Assembly: GCA_003342895.1 (NCBI GenBank)
Contig: PTFA01000195.1
Span: forward strand, 806,001 to 870,000
DNA: 64,000 bases
From: Casuarius casuarius
Lineage: Eukaryota > Chordata > Aves > Casuariiformes > Casuariidae
Direction of reading: 5' to 3'
Part shown: in pieces, positions 1 to 12,425 of the stretch
Layout: each line of letters starts with the position of its first letter
Position numbering within the stretch: the first letter of the stretch is position 1
Translations under genes and position numbers: made by a program
Notes under the pieces: model-generated
Told to the model about the DNA's origin: nothing
The model's input: the letters and a program-made list of their open reading frames with translations, nothing else
The model's database searches: none

Positions 1-260
1 GAGGGGAAAGCACCTACCCATGGACTGTGGCATGCCATTTGGAAATGAAAGATTTGAGACAGATTTGAGGCAGACACTTGGGAGCTGGAAATAAAGCACC
101 GAGACTTCAGCATCTCTCTTTGTGCTTAGCAACTGAAAAACTCGGACCATTCCTCTTGAGTAGACAGAAGCAGAAAATCTCTCTGATATTTTTGTTTCCA
201 CTGGCCCTGGGAAGCAGTACAATCCTATCCTGGGACTTGAGAAGTTTCACTTCTGTTCCT

Positions 261-400
261 AGCTTAACTGCTAGAAATGTGAATGATATTGGGCAAGTCA
301 CTTTGCCTCCGTAAGGCTTGGGTTTCCACCTGTAAAAGGAAGACAAGGCTCTTGATCTCTTCTGTAAAGCGGCATAGAGAGGTCAGGTGTTTATTACCAA
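261..400 (+). repeat. MIR-like SINE fragment
   Basis: The stretch contains the MIR/CORE-SINE core in order: a 'gctagaaatgtgaatgatat' region, then 'gggcaagtcacttt' at 291-304, then a 'cctgtaaaa' segment around 330-340 that matches the 'catctgtaaaatggg' part. The copy is heavily diverged and lacks a clear tail, so its ends are approximate. MIR elements are tRNA-derived, non-autonomous retroposons that spread early in amniote history. This one is certainly inactive. Confidence 0.6.
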
Positions 401-3400
401 ATCACCCCTGTGCAGGAGAGAGCACCTATTTTTTCTTAACTATTTCACTGTTGTCAGATGCTGGCAAGAATTGCTAAAACACCAACTGTTTTCCCACCTT
501 TTGGCTTTTAAAAACTGTAAGTCCTTAAAATAAATTTGAAAAACACCAACCAAGCAAAAAACTGAATTTATCATCACCTGGTAGGACTGGGTAGGCCTAT
601 TCATGAGAACAATCCAAAGGCCTTCACCTTGACTTCCCAACATAGTTTGATGTGATTTTAATCTGATTATTAGACTCTTGGTACAGCTTGCAAGCTTGTA
701 AAAGATACATTGCTGGCAGAAACATCTTTGTTACTGGGGAAACTTTTTGTTGTTGTTGATGTATGTGTTGCCTGCCATAAATACTCATCTGAGAGGCAAA
801 GGTCACTTGGTAGCTGCTTAGCAGCTTCACTTTCTGAAATGAAACTCGAGGGCTCTGTGCTAGATCTGCAGCAGAAGGTGGGGGCTAAAATAAATGAGGG
901 AAGATCTGTTGCTTTACATTGTAGCAGACAGATTATCTGGGGGTGCTTTTTTTTTTCTGTTGCTGTGATCTTTTGTTGTTTTTTGTTTTGTTATTTTTTT
1001 CTCCTTAATGTTTAAGTTCCAGTAAAAGGTGCAGAAGTGGATAGCCTTGGTAACTAAGCCCTCTGTGTTTATTTACAGGGCAGTATAGTACAGCCTGTGG
1101 CATTAAGGGATGCACTCCCAAGGCCATGACCTTCTTCTGTGCCAGCCTGGTGGATTTATCTGCAGAGCAGTAGATGCAAATTTGGGCTTGTTTGCTAGGC
1201 TAACCAGAACAATTTGGTAACCCAGGGCAGTGGGTAATCAAGCCTGGACTTAGGAATTTCATTATGTGTACAGAAACAAGCCTGAAGATCAAACTGAGAT
1301 TCTGATATGTGCTTGGTGTGCAACGTAAATGCACCCTGAACATAAAAATAAGTTCAGTCCCTGTAGTCCCTTCAGTTCTGTCTCCTTCTGCGAAGTTTAA
1401 CTGTATGGGTGCCACTTTTTGTTAGGTCTGGTAATACTTTTATGAACTTTAGTGGCCCATGTGACACAGTAACTCAAATTAGGTGATGCAGCAGCAAGTT
1501 CACACTTTATAGCTGCTTGGGGGGGGCACCAGTTCACTTCTCTGTAAGTCTCCAGACTAGCCTTGAAGTTAGCAGAGGTTCACAAACCATTTTTGGTAAA
1601 TTAGCAGTTTTGGTCATGACAACCAGTGCCATCAGCAACAGAACCACTGCTGGTAAGAGCAGCTCCCTGCTATGAGACCAACCATCTACCACTTCAGACC
1701 AGTGTGTGGTGCCTAACTTGTGAAACATCATTGTATGAGCTACCTGTGAGAGAGATCTGCAATGCAGGTCCAGTTTGCTGGTAAAATTGGGACCATTTGT
1801 TCTGTTAAAACATAAGGTGCTGCCGAGCCTTATGAGCACAGCTGATGAAAAATAAGCAAACAACAAAACTATTGTTGGTTTTTCCTGGAAAGCACCGAGA
1901 TGTTTTCTGAAAGGGTATTGCTTTCAGTGTGTTTCTTACTGTGATGGTGTCTCAGATCCAGGACAGCACTCTGAGCAAGACATTCTGTTTATCCTGTTTT
2001 GATGAGATCCGGGATTAAAAAACAATAAATAAACCTGCTCTGAAACCAGTAGAAAACTCTCCTCTGAAATCCTGTATAAGCACTGGATAATAGGCAGTGA
2101 TATTTTTTCTTTTCAAATTTTGGTCTCTTCATAGAAGAAATATAAATTTCAAAGCCTTGAAATGTTTGTGAAATCAAGTGACAGTTTTCTGGCCAGCCCT
2201 GATCATGTGTGGTCCTAGGAGGCAGATGATGTCTGCTAGCAAACTGACTCCAGTAGGCCATCATTGCAGTGCCTTGTGTGCCGCACACTGAAGCTGCTGA
2301 CCACGAGGAAAATTTCTCTGCATGTAGGTGACCTACCATGACCCAAGTTGGCATGCTGATACTAATGGACAATTGGTGTCACCCAGCTGCTACAGCAACT
2401 CTCAGTCTGGATATTTTCTCTGTAGCATGACGAATGATCTGTGCTTAGCTTTATGGTTGTGTAAGGGAGTTCGCCCCAAATACAATTTTTACCTTAATAA
2501 AGGAAAGTGGATGCCTGAGTCAAAGTGGCATTTTGTGACCATGGGTATGATTCAGCTGCCTGAACTTCAGCCTTGTGAAGGTTAGGTATCTGGGTTTCTC
2601 TTACAGTCAGTGGACAGCAGGATTGAACTGGGCCAGTCACCCTACCTACTTTACCATTGGATAGAGAGTGACCCAGGAGCAATGGCTTAGGCTACCTGGC
2701 TGTTGTTAAGTGAAATGGCTCTGACGACATGGCTTGTGAATTAAACCTGATCCCACTGCTATATAAACCGGTAGCCATTCCTCCAATGTGAATCTAGTAA
2801 GTTAAGCGAGTTCTCATCATATTAGCCCACATGCTTAGAAGACTTAGCATTACACTGCTTTTGTAAGCTCTTCACTGTCTTTATTAAACTATTTATCTGA
2901 AGGAACTTCATATTTTCTTTTAGGATAAACTGGAGATAATGCAATGTGCTTGTTTTAATTTGCAAGGTTAACTGATCTAATTATCTGTGTGTGTTTATTT
3001 AAATCCTTTCGAGCACTAGGCGATTGCAGGTGGCTGCTTTGTATTCCACCAACAGGAAATCTCTTAAAATGAGATGATATAGCTCAGTGGGTCTTCTTGT
3101 ATAAAGGATTTTCTAATAATGTATGAATTTATTAGCAGACAAAGATAAATAGAGGGTTTATTTACATTAAACAAATTCACCAGGAACTATTTTTTCCCTA
3201 AACTAGAGATGGCCAAATACCATCTACTTTTACTATGTTAAAGGATTATGCACATTCCACAAAGACATTAGGCAGCGGCACGGGTGGTGAGAGCTTTGAC
3301 ACACATTTCCTTTCTGGTGCCAGGCAAGTTGTCTAGTATCTGTAAGTTTCATATTTTTGCAAAGCCTCTAAGTTGTGCAGACTTGGAGACTTCAGTGGTG

Positions 3401-3572
3401 CAAGAAGCAGCATCACTGTGCTAAACTTCTGCCTCTTTCAGCCTAAATGAGGGACACCTTTGTGCTGTTCTGTTGCTACTTGTCTGGTAATTTGGAGAAA
3501 AGGAGCATGTGTTCCTGTAGATGTCTAGAAACATTTAAGTGATATCAAGGATTATCTCCCCCTCCCCCCCCC
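401..3572. other. non-coding unique sequence
   Basis: No exon, RNA gene or clear mobile element was recognised. The open frames here are short (up to 127 codons, minus 1989-2372) and show no domain. An octamer-type motif (ATGCAAAT) lies at 1174-1181. The part at about 2920-3065 is free of recognised repeats and has several homeodomain-like AT-rich sites (such as 'ctaattatctg'). The block ends in a C-rich run against an assembly gap. Confidence 0.6.
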
Positions 3573-3597
3573 NNNNNNNNNNNNNNNNNNNNNNNNN
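3573..3597. other. assembly gap (25 N)
   Basis: Exactly 25 undetermined bases follow a C homopolymer (about 3564-3572). The round number suggests a placeholder, so the true length is unknown. Sequencing failure in a longer poly-C or other GC-rich simple tract is the likely cause. Confidence 0.95.
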
Positions 3598-6500
3598 ATA
3601 CAGTGAGGATAATATCCTCTCCTAGCCTTTACATGGTCTAGTGAAACCATGAGCTAGTGGTTAAGTTCTTGCCTTGTTTTCTTGCCTTTCATAAACTCCA
3701 GGTTCTTCAGTGCTGAAAGACTCCTGCAATAGTTGTATCTAGACCTGCTACTTATAAAAGTTATTTTAGTATCTGGTATTTACACAGATTTTTACATTCT
3801 GCAAAACAGAATACAATACAGAGATCCAGCTATCTAGCTGATGGTGTCAAGCTGCACGGAGTGCTACCTGGGGAGAAGCGGGGGGGTGGTTAGCTCAGGT
3901 GCTGTGTGAACGTGGCCAGTCTGCCTTCAGTTCAGAGCTGGCTCACATCCACCTCTCTGCCCTTGATCTCTTGATCTTCCAGCTCTGGGATTAGCTGGAA
4001 CACAGCTAGTTTCTGCCTGGCTGTTCTTGCCAGCGAAGTTGCCCAGGTCCCCAGATTTTACAGAGCTAGTAAAATCCTCTCTCTTGTGCTGCAGAAGGCT
4101 TTCTCCTACTCACTGTACATTATGTCTTAATAATCGCCATATTAATGAGTTATTGTGTTCCTCCTATTAGCTCACAAAACCACCTTTGTTAGGCAAATGG
4201 AGAATCGTTTGCTCTATTTCCTGAGCAAGAGTTAGCTCTGTGGCCCAGCACATTCATCTTATCTTGTGGGAGCTTAGTTTGCTTTAGCAAAGCTGATATC
4301 TTGCTTCTCTTAAGCACCTGCCAGTGATAAACAGAAGAGAGACAGGTGCTAATCTCCCTGGGCCTGCCACTCCCCAGGGAAAGAGCCCATTTGATCATGG
4401 ATATGAACTGCTGATGGATCACCCTATGATGAGATGTGGCATCAATAAAGGGAATTGGCAGAAGCCCTTTCCCAGTTTGGGATGCTTTTAAAGCTCATCT
4501 GGCTGGAGCACTGCAGAATGTGCTGCAGTGAACAGTCGTGTTTTGGCTAGTGTGTAAAACAGCATTGGTTTCAGGCAGCGTTGTGTATATGGAAGGGCTT
4601 ACTTTTGCTGATCCTGCTTACGCTTCAGTCACTCTTTTATAGGCTGTCAAAACACAGAGCCAAACTCTGAAGTCTTTCCTTGGATTATATGTGGTCTTTA
4701 CTTGAGCAGAGCCTGCACTAAGTGAGCAAAATCTAAATAAGGCTGTCAAGGCTTTGACCTAGAGTATTTACTCACATGAGTCCCGGTGAGAACTGCAGAC
4801 TTAATACTACGTTGCAAATGCGTTTCAGTGCATTCTCCTGTGCTCTGACAAAGTTAATTGTCTAATCTTGACACCAAGTGCCCTGTACTTTTTTAAGAGG
4901 TTTATGCATGAGACTAATTATGCGCTGTTAATTTGGCGGCTAGCAGCTTTCTGCTTTTAACATCCATTGGATTCAGGGACTGTTCGGAGTGGCATTTTCA
5001 TGTAACTACCGCAAGGGCTATGAACTGGGTGTTAAGAGGCAAAGAGAACAAATACCAATGGGATGCTCTGAAAGAGGGGAGGAAAGGATTGATTCCTTCA
5101 GCCCTCATCTTGATGACAGAAAGGCCAGGAAGCATGATCCACAAGTGTGCTGCATAGAGCAGAATCACCAGCCAGTTTCACCAGTATGCTCTCTTTGTGT
5201 AGGTGGAGTAGAGAAGGGAAGATTGCCAGGGTGGAAAAGGTATCTTGATTATGGTAACAACATCCAAGGGCAAGAAGAGAGTAACTGGGGTGGGGGGGGG
5301 GAAGGGTGGTCCCATCAGCATACAGAAGGAACTTGAATCTTTAGTTGTCTCTGCTTTATTGGAAGCAGCCTTAAATTTACTGATGTCTTGGTATTTAAGC
5401 TTTGAAACAAGGCAGATGCGAGTTATCTACATTCTTGCAATCGCACTAGTCTGTAACAGCTAAGATTCTTCAAAATCTGAATGAAGCCCTCACCTTCTGG
5501 AGATGCTCAGCCATATCTGCCCCCTCCCAGTTCTCATCAGACCTTCTAGCATGTGTGAGGGCAAGGAGAAAGTGTGTTTATGTACAGACCATGGCTTCGT
5601 TCTGGCTTCCTCTAGAAAGTGCTACAGAAAGCTAATACCTTTGCTCCACAGGACCTTTACTGTGCTCTCTCCTCACAGGAGCAATTTCTTATTGGTATGA
5701 TGTAAAAATGGCTGGTCACCTACTTGGATTTTTCTAGATGGGAAAAAAAAGGGGGGCAACCTGTAGTGGAGGAAATCAGACTAACATGACAGCAATTGGC
5801 AGGGAGATATCTGAGGTCCTAATGTGTTAAGGATATGTTTCTCATGTCTGTCTTATCTTTTGCCGTGTCAAAGGTTTTAAGAGGACATGGAAATAATATG
5901 CTTCATAAATAGAAGAGGGTGGCTGTCTGGATGTTTTTGTTTAAGTGTTTAAATAGAGAGGAGCTTCTGTAATTGTTTTTGATCAGTAGTTGCACTAATA
6001 TATATGAGAACTTGGCCAAGACGATTTCTGATTTTTAGCTTGGGAACTGGAAAAGCTTGGGCTGTCACATCACATAACACCAGTGGATGCTTGATTCCAG
6101 GTTTGTGAAGGATGAGCTCTCATCTTGGGTTTCCAGCTGAAGTTCTCTGGGACTCAAGTTCAGCTTTGAAGCCGGTCTTGATCTTAATGTGCTGTAGCTC
6201 TGAGAAAGTCGGTCTGTGCTATCAACCCCAGATTTTCAGACAGCAGGCCAACACCTTTCTAAACTGAAACCTAAATCAACCTAGAGAAAGGAGACACCTC
6301 TGCAAAGAAGAGTAGAAGACAAATTTCTTAGCAGCTCCACTGCTGTAGGCCTGATTATTAAGATGACCTGTGACTACTCAGTCTCTGAAATGACTGGGTT
6401 TCATGTGGCAATTTCCCAGCTGGTATGGAAGTCAGGCTGTCAACAGACTTGCTTTGATTAGAAGAAGAAAAAAAAAAATCCAGGTGTCATTAGTGATGTA

Positions 6501-7019
6501 TTAGGATCCCGGATTTATATTAAAATCTAGGGGCTGAGAGGTGAAGAAATTTTTTTTCCCCTCTGAGACACTAGTGTTTTAAGTCTGACGTGTCATCACC
6601 AAGCATCTGTGAGTTCTTTAGACAGAGATAATAGGTGCAACTTTGCCTGAGCATGGAGGTAAAATAAATGCATATGTTGATGGATTCGTAGCCAGGGAGT
6701 TTTTTTAAAGGAGCAGGTGCTACATGAAGCCGGAGAGCAACAGAAAGGAGGAGGCTTGGTTTCTGAAGAGAGGTCTGCTGGGCAGGAAGGAAGTGTGAGC
6801 ATGGCAGTGGCTGGTAGCTGGTGCTCAAAGAAAGAGCGGAGAGAAGCTTTGCGTGGGGACAGGGGAGTAAGTGAGCCTGCTCAAGCTGAGCAGGAGACAG
6901 CAGGAGGAGGAAAGTTCACTGCCTGCTTAATTGCAGGGGGTGCCACAGTCCCACTGTGTACACAAAACCTTGTCAATAGCACTGAGGCGCCAGCCTGTTA
7001 ATTAATGATTTACTTACAC

Positions 7020-7032
7020 TGACCCTTGACCC
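7020..7032 (-). promoter_or_regulatory. DR1-type nuclear receptor site
   Basis: Two perfect TGACCC half-sites (7020-7025 and 7027-7032) are separated by one base. On the minus strand this reads GGGTCA-A-GGGTCA, the DR1 layout bound by RXR heterodimers, HNF4 and COUP-TF. An HNF1-type half-site, GTTAATTAAT, begins 23 bases upstream at 6997. The motif match is seen directly; binding and function are inference. Confidence 0.35.
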
Positions 7033-7403
7033 TGAGGCAAATAAAGGGGATTTGTTTTGTTTCTATTAACTCCTCAGCTTGCTGAGCAGAGGCCCTATCA
7101 TCCCCAGCGTCACATGGCCATACAGAAGCTACGTGTGTCCTTTATTGTGCGAGGGTCCAGGATATAACTGGAGGGAACTGAACCCCCCACCAGCTTCTGC
7201 TCCATCTCCATGTCCCTTTTACCTTGGGCTCCAGCAGTTCGGTTGGAATTGCTTCTGCTTTACAGCACTGGAAAAGAATGGGAATTGTACAGATTTTTCC
7301 AGATTTTTTTCCCTGTTCCACCTATCTCCTTGCTGTCACGTATCCTTATGGCATTTCACTGGTTTACTGTCCGTGAGATCAGAGTCCAGCCCTTCTTGTC
7401 CAT

Positions 7404-7417
7404 GCACCCCTAGTGGT
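7404..7417 (-). promoter_or_regulatory. weak CTCF-like motif
   Basis: On the minus strand the sequence ACCACTAGGGGTGC matches the central CTCF consensus (CCACYAGGKGGC) with about one mismatch in the core, where T replaces G in the GGGGGC part. Motifs of this quality occur by chance, so this is only a candidate. Confidence 0.2.
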
Positions 7418-8029
7418 CTTCTGAACCTCTTCTATTTACTGAATCCAAACTGTCCCAGCTCTGTCCAAGAAAGGAAGGTTGAATCCATATGTTTGCATGC
7501 TGCCCTTGTCCTTCTTTTGAAATGGGTCCAGTGAGCAAAAGGCAGGGCTGAGGAGGAGAGTGTGAGAAGGATGGGCAACTGGGGGGGGTTGCCAAAGTTC
7601 CTCTCCTGACCCCTTGTAGAGGCAGAGGCTTTTAGATCCAAGCCTAACACTGGAAGAGGAGGACAATGGCAAAGACAAGGGTTCAGCACGGCAGTGGGGG
7701 CTTCTGGGCCTCTTCTTCACCATATTTAGCCTAGAAGTTCCCAGTGCATGGTGATGTGGCAGCATGGATGGTGGTAATGGAAACACGTACGACAGAAAGT
7801 GCCTGCAGAAGAGAGAGCTGGGTGTCACTTCCTAGCTGTGTTTTGCTGCATGAAGGTAGAAATCCCCATAGCCTTAGGGACACCTGCTGTAATGCTCACA
7901 GTTTGACCAAATGGCTTTCCGCAGAGCCTGGAGTTTGTTGTGTGGTTGATGTGAAACCCAGTTCTTGGCCAAATCACCTCAATGTCTTCCTGCAAGACCC
8001 TGACCAAGTCTCAGTCTTAAGCCCAGAAA

Positions 8030-8078
8030 TGTTCAGGCGTCTAACTCCCATGGAATAGAAAGTGAAGATCTAAATAAT
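8030..8078. repeat. ancient sauropsid palindromic repeat fragment
   Basis: The phrase 'aggcgtctaactcccatgga' followed by 'gaagatct' matches the dispersed family in turtles, crocodilians and birds that reads roughly 'aggcgcctaactcccattga ... ggatctgggcc'. The class of this family is uncertain; its near-palindromic consensus suggests a non-autonomous DNA element. The copy is short and decayed. Confidence 0.4.
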
Positions 8079-8124
8079 CACTGGGAAGGCAAAAGGAGCT
8101 GTACTGACCTCTCCTTCCCCTGGG

Positions 8125-8185
8125 GTGGTAGGAGGATAAATGCATTACAGAATGTAAAGCGCTTGATACTATGGAAATAGGAACT
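8125..8185 (+). repeat. MIR-like SINE 3' end
   Basis: The order 'aggataaatgcatta' then 'aatgtaaagcgcttgatact' (8151-8170) then 'atggaaat' matches the sauropsid MIR 3' part ('aggataaatacattaaagatt ... gcgctcagatactatgg'). The 5' part is not clear. The sequence at 7945-8000 (ending 'gaccaagtctcagtcttaag') may be a remnant of the same element. Confidence 0.6.
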
Positions 8186-11100
8186 CTAAGTTACTTAGTT
8201 CACACACATGCAACTCCCAGAGGGCGTAACTAGGGTTATTCTGTTTTTTTAGTATTATTGCTTGAGGCATTACACCTGAAAATGCCAGATGTACTTAAAT
8301 CAAGCGAGATGGTGTCACTGCATAGTAATAGTGTTTTATCAGGGGGATGGACTGGTCTGCTTTCTCTCATGAGCGTTCAGAAGAGTATGATGCAGAGTGG
8401 ATTGGAAGGCAGATGGGTTCCTCTCTATTGGAGGATTACATTTTTATTAAAGTAGCTGGTTGTTGCTTCAGTGGAGGGTCAGTGGCGGCTGCTATAATCA
8501 ATAGAACCGTGCTTTTTATGTAAGATTTACTCTTGCTCGTCCCAGTTTTGCCGAGAATGTTCAGCTAGTAATCGATAACAAGCTGTGATGACAAAGTAGC
8601 TCGTTTCAATTGAATTTGGTATCATTAAAAATGTTAAAAAACCATTGTCTCTTCTACCTTTTTATAGACAAAAGCTTTCTGATGAGAAAATTTGGTGCTG
8701 CCCTAGCAACCCAGCAGGATGAGAGCAATTGCCTATCTCTCTCCTGCCAGTGCTTGTCTTGGGTTAACATAGCTGAACGCAGCAGCTCTTAGCACTATGT
8801 TTAGGCCGGCCATCAGGCTAGATTCTGGGTGTGATTTCCCATTACCTGGTACATCCCAGTGACTGATCTGTGATGCAGCATCCCTGTATTGGTCAAATTT
8901 CCCTCCCAGGAGAAAATGGCATTTTGTTTTAAAATGAAAACTATTTCCAGGAGAAAAACAAACAAAAATCCAAAAAACTCTTCCTTGGTTTCAGAAGCCT
9001 CTCCCTCTGCCCACAAAGACTTTGCAATTGAAACTTATTTTCTGTGAGGTTTAAAAGATGTGGGAAAAATATGCCATGCTTTGAAAAAGGAGTCTGGTGA
9101 TGATGGAGAGGAGAGGATTCTCAGTGGTCAGCTGAGATGTGATACCAAACAGGTCCCAAGGTGAGGTTAAGTGAGGTGGACTGTGCTTACTGCTAGAATC
9201 TGGCTCCTTTGGGCCCTTGCTGTTATGAATCTGGTTTGTAATTAGAAGCGTGGCGTTAGGATAACTTTGAGCTCTGGAAGGTAACTGCTGTCATATATCT
9301 GGTAATTTTCCATTTTCAGAGTCAGAATACACTAAGTAAATATCCCTCTGGTGCCTGAAATGGGTGATTATCTTCCATTCTGATTTGAAGCAACCCGGAT
9401 GCAGGGACTAACTTGCTTCAACTTTTGGAGTTCCGCCAGACCTTCTGATGCTGACTGGAGCACAATTGTGTTTACTAGGCTTGTCTCATGCATTTCAGCT
9501 TGTTTAATTTCCTAATAAGTTCCTTTCTTGGGTGAGCAAGTGAAATGACTTTTTGCTGTTCCAGGAAGAAGCATCATCCCAGGCCCTTTGCGGTTCAGGT
9601 CAGAGTGACACAGCGTGGCAAGATCCCGACAGTAACTTGTTTCAGCATCAAAATAAGTGGCTGCAGAATTTAATTTAACTGGAATATGTTCAAAGTTTGA
9701 CTTTCTCTCCAATCTGCAGAATTGTTTCTACATTTACAGCACCTGATATATACTGCGGAGAACAGTCTGCAGCAATTAGCTTCCAAATATCATTTACTTT
9801 CTTGCTTTGTCCCATATCCTGCTTTAAAAACACTCTTGCCCCTAATTTGTGTTTCCATCAGCAGAAATTGGCATCTTTACATCAAAATCAGACAGGAAAA
9901 GATGTTTGTGTACGCAGCAGTGGCTGGTGCCTTCTGGATGAATCTATTGCACTAGGCATGTTCTCAAAGCAGGTGGTGCTCCCTCCTCTGCAGTCTTCCT
10001 AGCGAAGGGCTGTAAAAGCAGAAGAAGGTGAAGAGAATGGGATAAAACAGCATTTGTATTATCAGCTGTTACTCGAGAGATGCAGAGCAGAAAGAGAGCT
10101 TCTGCCAGAGAAAGCCCCAAGCTTAAGGTGCAAACCACTGTGTTTCCTGAACTCGATATGGGAGAAAGGCATTCTTAAGGTGGGCTTAAAGTTGCATGGA
10201 GTTGAAGTCCAACAAACGAGCCAGGAGACCTGGTGTTGTTCATGGAAAAGGGGGGAAGGAAGAATGAAGTGACTGTAGGCCAAGCTAACAGACGGACTTT
10301 GCGCCGGTTGCTAGGCAAAGGGATCTTGTGCCTGAGCCAGCAATCCAAAGCCTCTCCTGAGAAGCGTGAGGGCTGGAGATGAAGGTTGCTACTATTCCAG
10401 TGTCAAGGAGTGATGCTTTCTTTTGTTAGGAGCACGGTCCTGCTTTATTTGTTTCCCCTCCAGCTGCTGGGCGTTGGTGGCAAGGTTAACTCCACCATGC
10501 GTGGAGAGAATTCCTCACTGTGCTGTACTTCAGATCTTTTGCTTTCTTCTGTTATAATTTCATAACCTCAGCAACAAACTTCTCCCCCTCCTCCCTCTTT
10601 CCCCCCCGCCTCACTCCACCTCCCCTTACTCCAGTGGTTTATGAGTTTTGTGCTCTGTGGCCTATTAAGGTTCAGTTCCCAGCCAGTAAAAATGAGGAAT
10701 TGGTTCCTGCCATTCCACGCAAGGAGTTTTAATGCACTCGGTCGCCTGGAAGCCTAAATGCAATAGTTTTGTATCGGTGATAGTTGTGTAACATAAAGCC
10801 TTAATAAAGGTTTATAAGGGAAGGGATATGAAATGGAGCGGATGGAGTTCAGCTTGGTGTGCAGCTCTGATGGGGAGTTAAACAAGGGAGGTGTGCTCGC
10901 CGAGGACACTGGATAGCTGCGTTGCGTTGTAACACCCACTGCTCTAACACCTCTCTCCAGGCCTTAGCTCCTTGTCGGCGCAAGATAAAACTCTCCTCCT
11001 TTTCAACCCTGCACAAGGGAACTGCCAAATTTTGGCCTGCAGAGCGACACCTGGTATGTTAATTAAGATAGGTTTCGACTGTTTTTGCACTGAGCGAGGA

Positions 11101-11269
11101 TCCCTGTGTCTCCTCGTGAAGCTAGAAACCAGTCCTTTACAGTTCGTATTCTCCAGAGTACTTGTGGGGGTCACAGCACTTCCATCCCCAAACCTGCACA
11201 CCCTGAGAACGTTTCCATGCTTAGGGCTAGCAGCCACTGGCTCTCCTGAACAGGTTAGGAAGGACTGCT
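8186..11269. other. non-coding unique sequence
   Basis: No exon or RNA gene was recognised. At 8895-9005 an A/T-rich stretch ('ttttgttttaaaatgaaaac') resembles the sauropsid repeats built of 'aaaatgaaattttc' units, but weakly. A pyrimidine-rich stretch lies at 10580-10630. The open frame at 10972-11382 (136 codons) partly overlaps a SINE and is taken as chance. Confidence 0.55.
10306..10320 (+). promoter_or_regulatory. RFX X-box-like site
   Basis: GGTTGCTAGGCAAAG contains GTTGCTAGGCAA, an imperfect inverted repeat matching the RFX X-box consensus (GTTGCYAGGCAAC) except for the last base. The surroundings (gcgccgg) contain CpG sites, which are rare elsewhere in the window. Whether it is used as a ciliary-gene or other promoter element cannot be judged from sequence. 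Confidence 0.3.
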
Positions 11270-11430
11270 TTGGGCCAAGAAGTCGGCTTCTGCTCCTGGG
11301 TCAGCTACTTGACCTACTGTGCATGATCCTGGGAAAGGCACTTGCCATCACCTTCCTTTGCTGTCTTACCTCTTTGGTTTGAAAGCTCTTAAAGACAATG
11401 TCTGCCCGTATGCAGTGCCTAGCACAACTT
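11270..11430 (+). repeat. MIR-like SINE, nearly full length
   Basis: The parts appear in the right order: 'ctgggtcagctacttgacc', then 'gatcctgggaaaggcacttg' (the degenerate 'gaccttgggcaagtcactt' core), then 'gaaagctcttaaagacaatgt' and 'cagtgcctagcacaa' at 11412-11426. The latter two match the sauropsid MIR tail 'aagctctttggggcagggact ... cagtgcctagcacaatgg'. Strongly diverged and inactive. Confidence 0.65.
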
Positions 11431-12379
11431 TTCTTTTTAATAATTTCTATTTAATATTAAACATCACAGGATTCAAATGAGTACAGAACTAGACTCATAG
11501 TGATCCCCTGCTCTTTCTTTTGTTTCAGGGGTAGTGACACGTACACTTGTAACTGCCCTGCCTCTATAAACCAGTCCCATGCAACCTTTTTATGAGCTTT
11601 TCCATGAAAAGTCTTGAGAGCAGCTTCATGGGAGTGCATTTAATTGGCGGGTGGGGGGAGGACAGACAACACCTTTACCTCCCTTATGGCATATAAAGAA
11701 TGCCTGATTTTTTTTGTAGTTTTATTCTTCAGAAAAAAAGCATCAAATCTTTCTTTTGTTTTTACTGAAATGCCTCATAAACATGAGCATTTAAAAGGTT
11801 AGAGATGATGGGTTTCTGATACAGATATGTGGAGATTTTCTCCCAGGTCTTTTTAAACAAATCGAAAAAAAAGCATAAGAATGTCTTTCCTTCTCAGTTA
11901 CTCAGACTTTTCTACTGTTTCCAGTCTGTTTCTTAATATTGCAAGAAAAGTGCAGGAAGAGTTTAACCAACATAATGAACTGTCCTATGTGATTAGAAAC
12001 AGCGCTTCTGCAAGGTGTGAATTCCCTATAATTGTATTGAAGGATATTAACCATAAAGCCTAAAAATGAGGGATGAATATTGCAATGATCTTTTCATTGC
12101 TGATCGTGTTAATAGATGGGAAGAAGAGGAAGACAAATATGAGGCCTTCTAGAGGTCTCCAGGAGTTACTGCAGAGGACAGAAAGAGAGGTGAAACAAAG
12201 AAAATAGATATGGACAATAACTGTTCACCTGAACAGGTTCAGTCTTCTAATTTGCTGCAAGTCCAAAAAAATAATAGCAAGTGATAACTAAACAATCACT
12301 GTTTCAGTAATTGCAAAGTTTTGGCCTGCGCCTTAACATCTTACTGCCTGTCCTTGGGGTGTTCTGGTAAGAGGAATAG
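11431..12379. other. non-coding unique sequence
   Basis: Mostly AT-rich sequence with no supported gene, RNA or repeat. The small plus frame at 11881-12063 (60 codons) has no recognisable feature. Confidence 0.6.
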
Positions 12380-12425
12380 GTAGACTTAAATATATAGTCT
12401 GAGTAGACTTAAATATATAGTCTGG
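12380..12425. repeat. tandem duplication, 2 x 23 bp
   Basis: A 23-base unit starting 'gtagacttaaatatatagtc' occurs twice head to tail (12380-12402 and 12403-12425), identical over at least 22 bases. High identity suggests a young replication-slippage duplication, probably polymorphic. Confidence 0.9.

Larger units (their letters stand above)
3598..8029. other. non-coding unique sequence with a regulatory-like cluster near 7.0 kb
   Basis: No supported gene. Several overlapping open frames at 7079-7828 (up to 151 codons on plus, 130 on minus) lie in a pyrimidine-rich, stop-poor stretch; their proteins are low-complexity and show no domain. A degenerate version of the sauropsid 'ttactcacgtgagt' repeat may be present near 4765-4800. 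The segment at 4105-4180 is AT-rich and repeat-free. Confidence 0.55.

Noticed and set aside
7079..7828. Overlapping frames on both strands (151 and 130 codons)
   Set aside because: They arise from a pyrimidine-rich stop-poor stretch. Translations are rich in Ser/Pro/Leu/Cys without a domain.
12380..12425. CRISPR-like or regulatory direct repeat
   Set aside because: Only two adjacent copies without spacers, in vertebrate DNA. It is a plain tandem duplication.
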